From: Palsa-506 sp963836355
GTDB lineage: Bacteria > Actinomycetota > Actinomycetes > Streptosporangiales > Streptosporangiaceae
DNA length: 64,000 nt
Reading direction: 5' to 3'
Assembly: GCA_963836355.1 (NCBI GenBank)
Contig: CAWIJO010000006.1
Location: 434,001-498,000 of the forward strand
This document shows positions 41,507-50,033 of this stretch, piece after piece. The notes under the pieces were generated by a model. The model saw nothing but the letters and a program-made list of their open reading frames with translations, made no database searches and was not told the origin of the DNA. The position numbers and the translations under genes were made by a program. Every line of letters starts with the position of its first letter. The first letter of the stretch is position 1.

Positions 41507-42178
41507 TTGACTGTCAAGCCCAGGCGCCGGTACGACTCGCCACGGCGGGCAGCGCAGGCCCGCCAGACCCGTGCCGCGGTGACCCGTGCCGCGCAGCGGC
41601 TCTTCCTGCGCGACGGATTCGCCGCGACCACCATCACGGCGATCGCCGCCGAGGCGGAGGTATCGGCAGAGACGATCTACAAGGCCTTCGGCGGCAAGCC
41701 GGGCCTGGTCCGCGCCATCTGCGAGCAGGCACTCGCGGGCGAAGGCCCGGTGCCGGCCGAAACCCGCTCAGACAACCTGAAAGCGGGCGAATCCGATCCC
41801 CGGAAGATCATCCAGGGCTGGGGCAAGCTCTCGGCCGAAATCGCTCCCCGGGTGTCGCCCATCCTGCTGCTGCTCCGCGCCGCCGCGGTCGCCGATCCGC
41901 AGATGGCCAGCCTGCGTGCCGAGATCAAGGCCGGCCGCCTGCACCGGATGACCAGCAACGCCCGCCACCTGCACCAGGCCGGCCATCTCCGGCCCGGCCT
42001 CACCGCCGAACGGGCCGGCGAAATAATGTGGACTTACAGCTCGCCTGAGCTCTACGAGATGCTCGTCAGCTGCCGCCATTGGCCGCCGGAACAGTTTGGC
42101 GCTTTCATTGCCGAGGCGATGATCGCCGCCCTGCTGCCCCCGCAGCCACCTGGACGCCAGCCAGGCCAGCATCGCTGA
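41507..42178 (+). CDS. TetR/AcrR family transcriptional regulator
   Basis: 223 residues; the only in-frame start is TTG 41507, since a TAG lies 21 bp upstream. DNA-binding domain RAAVTRAAQRLFLRDGFAAT with the HTH ITAIAAEAEVSAETIYKAFG, then a C-terminal domain (LLLLRAAAVADPQMASLRAE, EIMWTYSSPELYEMLV) of the TetR_C type with the conserved WxYSSPELYE. Divergent from the SnoaL/SDR pair with a palindrome between, suggesting it regulates them. Confidence 0.9.
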   Translation: MTVKPRRRYDSPRRAAQARQTRAAVTRAAQRLFLRDGFAATTITAIAAEAEVSAETIYKAFGGKPGLVRAICEQALAGEGPVPAETRSDNLKAGESDPRKIIQGWGKLSAEIAPRVSPILLLLRAAAVADPQMASLRAEIKAGRLHRMTSNARHLHQAGHLRPGLTAERAGEIMWTYSSPELYEMLVSCRHWPPEQFGAFIAEAMIAALLPPQPPGRQPGQHR

Positions 42179-42187
42179 CCCGGACCG

Positions 42188-44800
42188 CTATCCGGCGGGC
42201 GACGAGCCGTTCTGGCCCTCCGCCGCGGGGCCTTGCCGCGCCCAGGCGGCAACCTGGGCGCGCGAGGTGAAACCCAGCTTGGCGAGGATATTGGCGACGT
42301 GCCTGGCTACCGTGGCCGGGCTGATGAAGAGTTCTCCGGCGATGGCCTTGTTAGTGCAGCCGGCCGCGATAAGAGCCACGACCTCCCGCTCCCTGGCCGT
42401 CAGCACGGCCGGCAAGGCCGGGCCGGCCAGCGACCCGGCCACCAGGCTGCTCCCGGCAGTCGCCTGCCCGTTCGCGCCCGCCGCAGGCCCGTTCGCTCCG
42501 GTTACCGGGCCGCCCGCCCCGGTTGCCGGGCCGTCCGCTCTCGTAGCGGGCCCGTCCGCCGGCCGCGCGGGCCCGTCTGCCGCAGTTGCGGGCACCGTGA
42601 CGTCAAGCGCCAGCGCGACGGCGTCATCACTGGTCAGACCGGAGCCCTGCGCCCACAGTCGCTGGATGGCCGGCTCCCCCAGGCTTCGCGCAGGCGCGAT
42701 GTACTGCTCGGTCCTGGCTCCGGCGAGCGGCGGCAGGTGCGCCGCCTGGCGCAGCGTCGCCGCAGCGGCCGCCAGCTGGACGGCCCTGGCCGGCTGGCCC
42801 GCCTGGACGGCCAGCGCGGCGAACGCCTCGAGACCGCGGGCCACTGCGATCCGGGAACCGGTGGAGTGACTCAGCCTGATGCTGTCGGCGAGATGCCGCC
42901 AGGCGACCGTGAGCTCCCCCTTATCAAGGGCGATGCGCGCCAGGCCAGCCAGGCAGCGCGCGATCTCTGGCCGCGAATCGATCTCGCGCAGGATCGGCAG
43001 CGCCTCCAGGTAGCGGTCGCGGGCACCGTCCGGATCGCGTCTCAGCCGGGCGAGGTCGCCGAGCCCGAGCAGCGTCCGGGCGACCCCCCACTGCTGATCG
43101 ATCCCCCGCAGCACGGCGATGGCATCGCCGGCGAGTTCCGCCGCCTCCCGCAGGTTGCCCCGCAGCGCGGCGGCAGTTGCCCGGCTGCCGAGCGCGTATC
43201 CCGCATTCCAGCCGTCGCCGGCCGAGTGTGCCAGGGCGAGCGCGTCGTCCGCATGCCGGGCCGCCTCGTCTGGGCGGCCGGTGTGCAGGGCAACCTCGGC
43301 CAGCAGGTTGAGCGCGGCCGCGGTCCAGAACTCCTGCCCGGCGGCGCGGCAAAGCTGCAGGCCATCCTGGGCCCACTGGCGCGCCCGGGCTGGATCGCTG
43401 GAAAGCGCAAGCTGCGCGCGGCCGACCATGGCGGGACCGCGGACGCCGGCCGACAGCGCGGGCGAATCGACGGCCAGGAACGAGTCAAACCACTCCGCGC
43501 CCTCGGCGAAGGTACCCCGTACGATCCAGACCGGCCGGATGGCCGTGCAAAAGCGAAGGCCGGTCTCGGCATCGCCGTCCGCCAGGCACCCGCTCAGTAC
43601 CTGCAGCACGTTGCCAAGGTCAATGTCGTACCGGCGGAAGACATCTACCCGGGCCGGCCATGGCGCCGGGATGATCGCCATGCCGACAGCCATCGACTCC
43701 TCCGCGACGCACAGCGAGTATTCGCGCAACCTGCGCTGCCGCTCGGCAGACTCGCCCGCCTGGGCGAGCCGCTCCGCCGCGTACTCGCGGATGGTGTCGA
43801 GCATCCGGTACCTGGTCTGGCCGAGCGCTTCCGGCTCGACTGCCACCAGTGACTTGTCCACCAGCCCGGTGATCAGGTCGAGCATCTGATCCGCTGGCAG
43901 CTTGTCATCCGCGCAGACCTCTTCGGCCATGTCCAGTGACCAGCCAGCGAAGACCGACAGCCGTCGCAGCATGACCTGCTCGCCGCCGGTGAGCAGGTCA
44001 TGGCTCCAGTCGATGGTGGCGCGCAGCGTACGCTGCCGCGGCGGCACCGTGCGGTCCCGGGTCTTGAGCAGCTGGAAACGGTCGCCGAGCCGGGCCGTGA
44101 TCTGCTCAACCGACAGCACCCGGACCCAGGCCGCAGCGAGCTCGATGGCCAGCGGCACGCCGTCGAGCGCCCGGCAGAGCGTGGCGACGGAAGCCGCGTT
44201 CCCCGGCCCGAGGGCGAACCCGGGAACGGCCGCGGCGGCCCGGTCGGCGAACAACTGCACCGCCTCGTAGCCGGCCAGCTCCGCGGCGGCCAGCGGGCCG
44301 ACCGGCGGCGTCGACAGCGGAGGAACCTGGAACACGACCTCGGCCGCGACCCGCAGCGGCTCGCGGCTCGTCGCGATCATCCGCAATCCCGGCGAGCTTG
44401 CGAGCAGTTGCTGGCAAAGCCGCGCGGCCGCGTCGATCACTTGCTCGCAGTTGTCCAGCGCCAGCAGCATCCGGCGCGGTGCGAGCGCGGCGGCGAGCGT
44501 CTCGACCAGCGGCCGGCCACGTTCTTCCACGACCCCCACGGCCGCTGCGACCCGGGAGACGACTAGATCGGGCTGCTGCACGTCGCCGAGCTCGATGAAC
44601 CAGGCGCCGTCCGGGAAATCGCTGCTCAGCGCAGCGAGCATGCGGACAGCAAGCCGTGACTTGCCGATCCCGCCAGTCCCGCACAGCGTCAGCGCGCGGG
44701 CTACCCGGATGAACTCCCGCAGCTCGCCGAGCTCGCGTTCACGGCCGATGAAGCTATTCGGTTCTGCGTGGACATTGGCCTGTGCTGGATGCGTCGTCAC
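42188..44800 (-). CDS. LuxR-family regulator with N-terminal AAA/NB-ARC ATPase (LAL-like)
   Basis: 870 residues, GTG start. Domains: AAA ATPase with FIGRERELGELREF, Walker A CGTGGIGKSRL (about 40-50), Walker B RRMLLALDNCEQV and sensor MIATSREPL; winged-helix region (WSHDLLTGGEQVMLRRLSVF); TPR-like helices (about 400-700) with GDGWNAGYALGSRATAA and ARTLLGLGDLARLRRDPDGA; a repetitive linker (variants of ADGPATGA, about 755-795); C-terminal LuxR HTH LTAREREVVALIAAGCTNKAIAGELFIS (in part: VVALIAAGCTNKAIAGELF) with VARHVANILAKLGF. ATP-dependent activators of this build control secondary metabolism or stress genes. Two direct repeats upstream could be its own site. Confidence 0.93.
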   Translation of the reverse strand: MTTHPAQANVHAEPNSFIGRERELGELREFIRVARALTLCGTGGIGKSRLAVRMLAALSSDFPDGAWFIELGDVQQPDLVVSRVAAAVGVVEERGRPLVETLAAALAPRRMLLALDNCEQVIDAAARLCQQLLASSPGLRMIATSREPLRVAAEVVFQVPPLSTPPVGPLAAAELAGYEAVQLFADRAAAAVPGFALGPGNAASVATLCRALDGVPLAIELAAAWVRVLSVEQITARLGDRFQLLKTRDRTVPPRQRTLRATIDWSHDLLTGGEQVMLRRLSVFAGWSLDMAEEVCADDKLPADQMLDLITGLVDKSLVAVEPEALGQTRYRMLDTIREYAAERLAQAGESAERQRRLREYSLCVAEESMAVGMAIIPAPWPARVDVFRRYDIDLGNVLQVLSGCLADGDAETGLRFCTAIRPVWIVRGTFAEGAEWFDSFLAVDSPALSAGVRGPAMVGRAQLALSSDPARARQWAQDGLQLCRAAGQEFWTAAALNLLAEVALHTGRPDEAARHADDALALAHSAGDGWNAGYALGSRATAAALRGNLREAAELAGDAIAVLRGIDQQWGVARTLLGLGDLARLRRDPDGARDRYLEALPILREIDSRPEIARCLAGLARIALDKGELTVAWRHLADSIRLSHSTGSRIAVARGLEAFAALAVQAGQPARAVQLAAAAATLRQAAHLPPLAGARTEQYIAPARSLGEPAIQRLWAQGSGLTSDDAVALALDVTVPATAADGPARPADGPATRADGPATGAGGPVTGANGPAAGANGQATAGSSLVAGSLAGPALPAVLTAREREVVALIAAGCTNKAIAGELFISPATVARHVANILAKLGFTSRAQVAAWARQGPAAEGQNGSSPAG

Positions 44801-44902
44801 TGCTCAAGAGTCCAGTCTCGTCCGGCCAGCGGCCTGGGCAGTGCCCAGCACGCAGTAAGTCGGTCCCGGCCGGGACGGATCTCAACTGAAGTCGGCAATT
44901 TT

Positions 44903-44937
44903 CTTTCGGACCTTGCGTTGACTTTCGGATCTTACGT
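44903..44937. promoter_or_regulatory. 16-bp direct repeats CTTTCGGAYCTTRCGT upstream of the LuxR-AAA and Tat genes
   Basis: CTTTCGGACCTTGCGT (44903-44918) and CTTTCGGATCTTACGT (44922-44937) differ at two positions and are 19 bp apart. They lie in the 390-bp gap 44801-45190 between the divergent LuxR-AAA gene and the Tat-signal protein gene; TTGACT sits between the copies and could be a -35 element. Tandem direct repeats are typical of activator sites, so autoregulation or control of the DUF4331 pair are both possible. The remainder of the gap has no supported gene. Confidence 0.6.
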
Positions 44938-45190
44938 CAAACATTTCATTGTCTCGGCTGGCTGCGGCCGCCGAGGGCAGCTTGGGCCGACTGGTCAAAT
45001 ATAACAATTTGGCATCGGCGACCCCGCTGCCCATCCGGCCCGCAGGCGGGCCCGAAGTACGACCGTGGCAACAAAGCCGGCTTGCCTCTTATTAACTAAG
45101 AGTAATCACACGAGCACCGTGCGGCACTTGCCGCGCGTGCTTAACGCAGGGGCGAACGGGCACCGTGCCATCGCCCCAGAAGGGAACCTC

Positions 45191-45559
45191 ATGCCTGGCC
45201 ACGATGACACCAGCCCGCCCGCGGGGCGCACTGCTGACGACCGCGAGCCGCTGCCCAGCCTGTCGCGGCGGTCGGTACTGCGCGGAGCCGCAGGTGCCGG
45301 GGTCGCGGGGATTGCCGTCACCGCTCTTGCCGGAACCGCCGGCCCGGCCTTCGCCGCGACCGCCGGGGCGGCAAAGCCCGCTGCGCGCGGCGCGGCGACC
45401 GCGGCAACGGACCGCGACGCCGACACCGACACCGACGAGCAGGTCGTCGTGCATGTGCGCGACGCCCGATCCGGCGAGATCGACGTTTTCAGCGGCACCA
45501 GCCATACCCGCGTGCAAGACCGGGAACTGGCCGCGCGACTGGTCCGCGCCAGCCGCTGA
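45191..45559 (+). CDS. Small Tat-exported protein of unknown function
   Basis: 122 residues from ATG 45191, with AGAAGGGA just upstream. A twin-arginine signal LSRRSVLRGAAGAGVAGIAV at about residues 24-43 ends near AFAATAGAA, so it should be exported folded. The mature part is short: a low-complexity Ala/Asp region (ATDRDADTDTDE) and a small domain EQVVVHVRDARSGEIDVFSG with TRVQDRELAARLVRASR. It lies 134 bp before a DUF4331 gene; similar short Tat proteins accompany DUF4331 genes in actinomycetes, suggesting joint function. Confidence 0.82.
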   Translation: MPGHDDTSPPAGRTADDREPLPSLSRRSVLRGAAGAGVAGIAVTALAGTAGPAFAATAGAAKPAARGAATAATDRDADTDTDEQVVVHVRDARSGEIDVFSGTSHTRVQDRELAARLVRASR

Positions 45560-45693
45560 CCGGCTGCCCGCAAGCACCCTGATCGCTTCGCGCTAGCCGG
45601 GATCGCTGCAGCCAGCCGGGATCGCTGCGCGGCAGCCAGCATCGCCCCAGCAGTTACGCCCTGACATTCTCAGCCCGATTTGTGAGGTAATTG

Positions 45694-47073
45694 ATGTCTT
45701 CGCATCGCGAAGCGCCGGAGATTTCCAAGGATCCGGTCGCCGATAGTACCGATGTATACGCATTTGTCAGCCCCGACCAGCACCACACGGTCACTCTCAT
45801 CGCCAACTACATCCCGCTGCAGGAGCCGTCTGGCGGCCCGAACTTCTACGAGTTCGGCGACGACGTGCTGTACGAGATCCACGTCGACAACAACGGTGAC
45901 GGCAAGGCCGACATCACCTACCAGTTCCGCTTCGAGACCAAGTTCACCACGCCGGACAGCTTCCTCTACAACACCGGCCCGATCAGCTCGCTGCACGACC
46001 CGAACTGGAACAGCAAGCAGTTCTACAGGGTCACCAGGGTGCATCATCGCCACGGCTCGCACGTGCTGGCCCGGAAGCTTGCCTGCCCGCCATGCAACGT
46101 GGGCATCTTGTCCACGCCGGACTACGAGGCGAAGCTCGGCCGCCATGCCGTGCACTCGCTGGAGCATGGCATCAAGGTGTTCGCCGGGCAGCGCGCCGAG
46201 GAGTTCTACGTCGACCTGGGCTCGATCTTCGACCTCGGCAACCTGCGCCCGCTGCAGCAGTTCAACGTCTTCGCCAAAGCACACGGCCTGAAGAGCGCCC
46301 CCGGCGTGAACGCCTCCAACCGGCTGAATGTGCACAGCATCGCGATCCAGGTGCCGATTTCCCACCTGACAAGGCACGGCCACCCGACGATCGGAGTGTG
46401 GACGAGCGCGAGCCGGCAGCGCGCACGGGTGCGCGCCGATGCGGAGAACGGCCACTTCGCCAGCGGCCCGTTCACCCAGGTATCGCGGCTCGGCAACCCG
46501 CTGTTCAACGAGGTGATCGTGCCGCTGGGGGACAAGGACCGGTGGAACAGGACGCACCCGACAGCCGACAAGCACTTCGCGAAGTATGTCGCGCATCCGG
46601 AACTGGCCGGGCTGCTGCCGGTGCTGTACCCGGGCGCGTTCCCGCATCTCGCGGCACTGGACAAGGCCAGGACCGTCCGGGCGGACCTGGAGGCGATCCT
46701 GCTCACCGGCATCCCGTCCGGCATCATCAAGGGATTCACCAACTTCACCGGCCATGTGCAGGCCGACATGCTGCGGCTGAACACGTCGATCCCGCCGACC
46801 CCCGCCAGCTCCAAGAAATTCAGCATCCTCGGGCTCATCGGCGGCGACCCGGCCGGCTTCCCGAACGGGCGGCGGATAACCGACGACGTGGTGACGATCG
46901 AGCTGCGGGCCATCGCCGGAGCAACGGTCCCGCTGGTCGATCCCAAGTACGTCGTCGACACCGTCGTTGGCTCGGTCACCGACGGCCTGACCGGCACCAG
47001 CGTCAAGAACAAGCCGCTTGCCAGGTTCCCTTACATGGGCGTGCCCTACGACGGTTACCACAACCCGTCCTGA
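45694..47073 (+). CDS. DUF4331 domain-containing protein
   Basis: 459 residues; ATG 45694 is preceded by GAGG (45684-45687), with a TTG one codon earlier. Opening SSHREAPEISKDPVADSTDVYAFVSPDQ is diagnostic of DUF4331, followed by NFYEFGDDVLYEIHVDNNGDGKADITYQF (in part: VLYEIHVDNNGDGKADITYQF), FAGQRAEEFYVDLGSIFDLG, PISHLTRHGHPTIGVW, QVSRLGNPLFNEVIVPLGDK and a C-terminal PNGRRITDDVVTIELRAIAG. The DNNGDGKAD loop resembles a calcium-binding motif. No signal peptide is visible, unusual for a protein with an extracellular look; it may be exported with the adjacent Tat protein. Biochemical function is unknown. Confidence 0.93.
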   Translation: MSSHREAPEISKDPVADSTDVYAFVSPDQHHTVTLIANYIPLQEPSGGPNFYEFGDDVLYEIHVDNNGDGKADITYQFRFETKFTTPDSFLYNTGPISSLHDPNWNSKQFYRVTRVHHRHGSHVLARKLACPPCNVGILSTPDYEAKLGRHAVHSLEHGIKVFAGQRAEEFYVDLGSIFDLGNLRPLQQFNVFAKAHGLKSAPGVNASNRLNVHSIAIQVPISHLTRHGHPTIGVWTSASRQRARVRADAENGHFASGPFTQVSRLGNPLFNEVIVPLGDKDRWNRTHPTADKHFAKYVAHPELAGLLPVLYPGAFPHLAALDKARTVRADLEAILLTGIPSGIIKGFTNFTGHVQADMLRLNTSIPPTPASSKKFSILGLIGGDPAGFPNGRRITDDVVTIELRAIAGATVPLVDPKYVVDTVVGSVTDGLTGTSVKNKPLARFPYMGVPYDGYHNPS

Positions 47074-47226
47074 GTTCGGGGGCGGTACCTGGCGCCGGCC
47101 GGCCCGGGCCGCCGCGGCCGCGGCGACATTCGCGCCGGACGGCGCCAGGTACCTTGCCGAGATCAGCGCCGTACCATCCGTTTCACATGGTTATCGACAG
47201 CCGCCACGGAAGGCAGGAGCACCGCG

Positions 47227-47541
47227 ATGACCGAGTACATCCCTGGCCCGTCCAGCGCTGGCAGTGTTGTCCTCGACGTCGGCCCCGGCGTCGGCGCCCT
47301 AGTCCTGCACACGCCAGCTGAGCTGGACGGCAAGGAGATCGAGATCAGCCCGCTAGGCGTGGCTGGAGCCCGGCGTACACACGCTCAGGTGCGGGAACGC
47401 CGGACGGCCGGCAGCGCTTCGTTCGCGGCGGTCTATCCCGGGCTCGCGTCCGGCGACTACACGATCTGGCGAGATGCCGTCACCCCGGCGGGCGTGGTCA
47501 CCATCGAAAGCGGCAGCGTCGCCAGCTATCACTGGCACTGA
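47227..47541 (+). CDS. Small conserved actinobacterial protein, function unknown
   Basis: 104 residues, start ATG 47227 with AGGAGC at 47214-47219. It reads as a small all-beta domain: GSVVLDVGPGVGALVLHTPA, LDGKEIEISPLG, RRTHAQVRERRTAG, SFAAVYPGLASGDYTIWRD and a final SVASYHWH. I recognise this VLDVGxxxGALV...EIEISP...YTxW pattern from many actinomycete hypothetical proteins, some mislabelled phospholipase; no function is established. It stands alone after the DUF4331 gene. Confidence 0.75.
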   Translation: MTEYIPGPSSAGSVVLDVGPGVGALVLHTPAELDGKEIEISPLGVAGARRTHAQVRERRTAGSASFAAVYPGLASGDYTIWRDAVTPAGVVTIESGSVASYHWH

Positions 47542-47645
47542 CCGGCCGGGCGGCAGCGACGTCCGGCCAGGCGCTGCCCGCGCGCATTGCCAGGGCTCAC
47601 CGCCGTCGCGGCCGCGGTCTTCGTGCCGCCGCTCTACCTCGACGA

Positions 47646-48293
47646 TCATGAACTCACGGGACGGCCGGCGGTGGGCGGGCTGGGAGGGTGCTCGGCAGCC
47701 GCCCCGTCAACGGAGTGCAACTGGAAGAGCTTCCCGGCGGCTTCCCGCACCTGGGCCCGCAGCTCCGCCGGATGCAGTACCTCGACCTCGGCCCCGAGCG
47801 CCAGCATGTCGAGCACCGCCGAGCCGCCAGGCTCGGTTCGCACCGAGGCCTCAACCCAGTCCTCGCGGCCAGCGGCGGGCAAGGCGTTCCGGCGGATCCG
47901 GACATCGGCCGGCCGGCCGAGCAGCGCCACCAGCCGCCGACCGCGTGGCGATAGGCGGACTCGCGCCCGCGGTGACCCGGCCCCCGCAGCCGCGCCGCCC
48001 GTGCCGCTCCCAGCGCCCGCGCTAACACCCGCCCTGGCTGCTGCCCGGGTATGCGGCGAGCCGCGCCACCGCGCGGCGGGAAGATCGCCGCGAAATCCGT
48101 CCAGCAGCTCGAAGCCACCCTGGCACCCGCGGACTGCGTAAACCGGAATGCCGGCCGAGCTCAGCGCCTCGATGTCACGCAGCACGGTGCGCTCGGACAC
48201 CTCTAGCTCGGTAGCGAGCTGCCGCGCCGTCATCCGGCCCCTGGCCTGCAGCAAGCTCACCAACCCGATAAGCGGCCTGCTCGCACCGGTCAA
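47646..48293 (-). CDS. HTH_11/WYL-type transcriptional regulator (YafY-like)
   Basis: About 215 residues. DeoR/HTH_11 winged helix LIGLVSLLQARGRMTARQLA and ELEVSERTVLRDIEALSSAG with IPVYAVRGCQGGFELLDGFR, then an Ala/Gly-rich linker and a short WYL-like C-terminal domain (DWVEASVRTEPGGSAVLDML, VLHPAELRAQVREAAGKLF). Start is uncertain: TTG 48293 gives the usual family length, while the frame is open to a TTG at 48317 inside the putative operator. Divergent from the next gene, which it probably regulates. The C-terminal part is shorter than in full WYL proteins. Confidence 0.85.
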   Translation of the reverse strand: MTGASRPLIGLVSLLQARGRMTARQLATELEVSERTVLRDIEALSSAGIPVYAVRGCQGGFELLDGFRGDLPAARWRGSPHTRAAARAGVSAGAGSGTGGAAAGAGSPRARVRLSPRGRRLVALLGRPADVRIRRNALPAAGREDWVEASVRTEPGGSAVLDMLALGAEVEVLHPAELRAQVREAAGKLFQLHSVDGAAAEHPPSPPTAGRPVSS

Positions 48294-48308
48294 ATATAAC
48301 CCAGATAT

Positions 48309-48325
48309 ATGACACAAGATGTCAT
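48309..48325. promoter_or_regulatory. Candidate operator ATGACA-N5-TGTCAT
   Basis: ATGACACAAGATGTCAT is an inverted repeat with 6-bp arms; GATGTCAT recurs at 48332-48339 as a direct repeat of the right arm. The AT-rich island 48290-48342 lies between the WYL-type regulator and the gene at 48454 and should contain both promoters. Confidence 0.65.
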
Positions 48326-48346
48326 GTATCCGATGTCATAATCGCC

Positions 48347-48443
48347 GGACCGGCCCGGACCGGCCGCAGAACCGGACCAGCACAGAACGGGACCTGGACA
48401 GGACCTGGACAGGACCCGGCCAGCCACCGGACCAGCACAGAGG
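48347..48443. repeat. Short imperfect repeats in the leader of the small conserved gene
   Basis: accggaccagcacag occurs at about 48371 and 48427; between them an 11-bp unit ggacctggaca is repeated twice, and ggaccggcc is repeated before them. The tract fills the 5' untranslated region between the operator and the start codon. Confidence 0.7.
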
Positions 48444-48453
48444 GAGCGCCACG

Positions 48454-48870
48454 ATGAAGAACGATGTCGCCGGATCGGGGACCGCCGACGATCCGTGGAT
48501 CCTTGCCACGCCGCCTGGCAAGTCCGAGTTCGAGGCGTGGCGCGATGAGAAAGCCGACACGCCTGCCCTGGTCGTCCAGGTCGGTACCACTCAGTTGCGC
48601 TATCAACTGCGCTGCGTTGAGGATCTGCACGCGATGCTGCGCGAGCACGGCGACTGGATGCCGCTCGGCAACGCCGACGAGCAGAAGGAAGCCCAAGACG
48701 GGACGGTCGAGGCGTGGGCAAGGTCATCAGCCAACCCGGTCGGCGGCTGGTACGGCATGAAGAAAGGCCTGCGCGGCAGGTTCGGTAATTATGTGCCGCC
48801 GGTGCTTGAGGCGCTCGGTCTCGCCGAGATCGAGCACGCCGCCCGCAACAACCGGATGCGCGCCATCTAG
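48454..48870 (+). CDS. Small conserved protein, DUF6855-like
   Basis: 138 residues from ATG 48454, preceded by GAGGGAG. The sequence GTADDPWILATPPGKSEFEAW, LVVQVGTTQLRYQLRCVEDLH, EHGDWMPLGNADEQKEAQDG, TVEAWARSSANPVGGWYG and RGRFGNYVPPVLEALGLAEI with HAARNNRMRAI is strongly conserved in actinomycetes; I associate it with DUF6855 from memory. It regularly sits beside a YafY-type regulator, as here. Function unknown; no catalytic motif stands out. The 5' leader (48347-48443) is made of short repeats. Confidence 0.75.
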   Translation: MKNDVAGSGTADDPWILATPPGKSEFEAWRDEKADTPALVVQVGTTQLRYQLRCVEDLHAMLREHGDWMPLGNADEQKEAQDGTVEAWARSSANPVGGWYGMKKGLRGRFGNYVPPVLEALGLAEIEHAARNNRMRAI

Positions 48871-48880
48871 CCGATCCTGC

Positions 48881-49378
48881 TCAGATCGGCACCCAGTCGG
48901 TCACCACGTCGGTCCCTGACTCAGCCGACACGACGCGGCAGCGCAGGCTCATCGGGCCGGCCGGCACCGGCCCGGCCCGGAACCGGCCCAGCTCGTCGGT
49001 GTCTACCGCAATCGCGGCGGCCCTGACCCGGATCTCGACGTTCGCCTGCCGGGGCGGGACAAGCTGGCCGACCAGGCCGCGCGCGGAATTCGTCCGGGTG
49101 ACTTCCAGGTCGATGGTCAGGTCGTCGGTTTGGAAGGACAGCAGCCGACGTTCCGGCGGGCCACGGACGAGCGAGATCTCGTCCTGGTCGACGAGCGAGT
49201 CGTAGGCAAGCTCGGCCAGCTCGGCGTCGATGGTGCGCCAGGTATATGCCTCAGCCGCTACCTGCAGCAGCTCCCCCGGCACCGGATCGAAGCGTGCCGC
49301 GGCCTGCCGGAGTTCTTCCTCCAGGCCGGTCTCGTCGTGCTTGTCATGCACGGGCGGTCTCCTGTCGCTGTCATTCAT
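48881..49378 (-). CDS. Small partner protein of the ECF sigma factor (carboxypeptidase-regulatory-like C-terminus)
   Basis: 165 residues from ATG 49378, overlapping the sigma stop by 8 bp. N-terminal half: LEEELRQAAARFDPVPGELL, QVAAEAYTWRTIDAELAELA, YDSLVDQDE; C-terminal half is beta-rich: LLSFQTDDLTIDLEVTRTNS, GLVGQLVPPRQANVEIR, and VDTDELGRFRAGPVPAGPMS, which resembles a carboxypeptidase regulatory-like beta-sandwich turn. The arrangement directly after the sigma gene suggests an anti-sigma or sigma-linked regulatory role. No membrane segment and no zinc motif, so it is not a classic ZAS anti-sigma. Similar proteins accompany CHAT genes in actinomycetes. Confidence 0.75.
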   Translation of the reverse strand: MNDSDRRPPVHDKHDETGLEEELRQAAARFDPVPGELLQVAAEAYTWRTIDAELAELAYDSLVDQDEISLVRGPPERRLLSFQTDDLTIDLEVTRTNSARGLVGQLVPPRQANVEIRVRAAAIAVDTDELGRFRAGPVPAGPMSLRCRVVSAESGTDVVTDWVPI

Positions 49379-50033
49379 CTTCAAGAGCGAGAGAAGCGGT
49401 GCCTGATACCTTCCCGGCCAGCCGCTGGCGCAGTCGCCGCAGGCAGCGGGCCCGGGTAGGGCCGATGCTGCCGACCGGCATGCCCAGCGCATCCGCAACA
49501 TCGACATAGCTCGGCGGCGGGGTGGCGATCAGGATCCGGAGCAGTTCCCGGCACCGGTCCGGCAGCTTGCCGAATGCGCGCCAGACGGCGGCGGCGCGCT
49601 CCGCGTCAAGGCGCGCCTGCTCGGCATCGAGCACGGCAAGCTCCGGCGAGTAGTCATCGATGTGGCCAAGCGTGATCAGCGTCGCGTCGTCGGCGGGGAT
49701 CATCCGGGTTGCGCCGCGCGCGACCCGGAGCGCCTCATGCCGCGCGGTTGTCGCGAGCCAGCCGCCGACCTGGCTACGATTGCTGATCCGGCCGAGATGC
49801 TCAGCCAGCCTCAGCCAGGTCGTCTGGAACACGTCCGCCGCGTCAACTGGGCCCAGGCGGTAGCCGCGGGCCACGGACCAGACCAGCCCGCTGTAGCGCT
49901 GGACGAGCATCTCCCAGCTGGCCTTGTCACCGCCCAGCGCAGCTGTCACCAGGTCGCCGGCGTCCGTGTCACTGTCCGCCACGGCACCACCAGCCACTGT
50001 GGTCGCCGCAACCACATCCTGAATGTCCACCAT
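49371..50033 (-). CDS. ECF-type RNA polymerase sigma factor
   Basis: About 220 residues from ATG 50033 (MVDIQDVVAATTVAGG); the start is uncertain because the frame stays open upstream through GQGAAA repeats. Region 2: LVTAALGGDKASWEMLVQRYSGLVWSVARGY (in part: KASWEMLVQRYSGLVWSVA), DAADVFQTTWLRLAEHLG, GGWLATTARHEALRVAR. Region 4: VWRAFGKLPDRCRELLRILI and PSYVDVADALGMPVGSIGPTRARCLRRLRQRL (in part: DVADALGMPVGSIGPTRARC). It directs RNA polymerase to its own promoters, probably including the divergent CHAT gene. Overlaps both neighbours, so S8, sigma and the small partner are one transcription unit. Confidence 0.92.
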   Translation of the reverse strand: MVDIQDVVAATTVAGGAVADSDTDAGDLVTAALGGDKASWEMLVQRYSGLVWSVARGYRLGPVDAADVFQTTWLRLAEHLGRISNRSQVGGWLATTARHEALRVARGATRMIPADDATLITLGHIDDYSPELAVLDAEQARLDAERAAAVWRAFGKLPDRCRELLRILIATPPPSYVDVADALGMPVGSIGPTRARCLRRLRQRLAGKVSGTASLALEDE

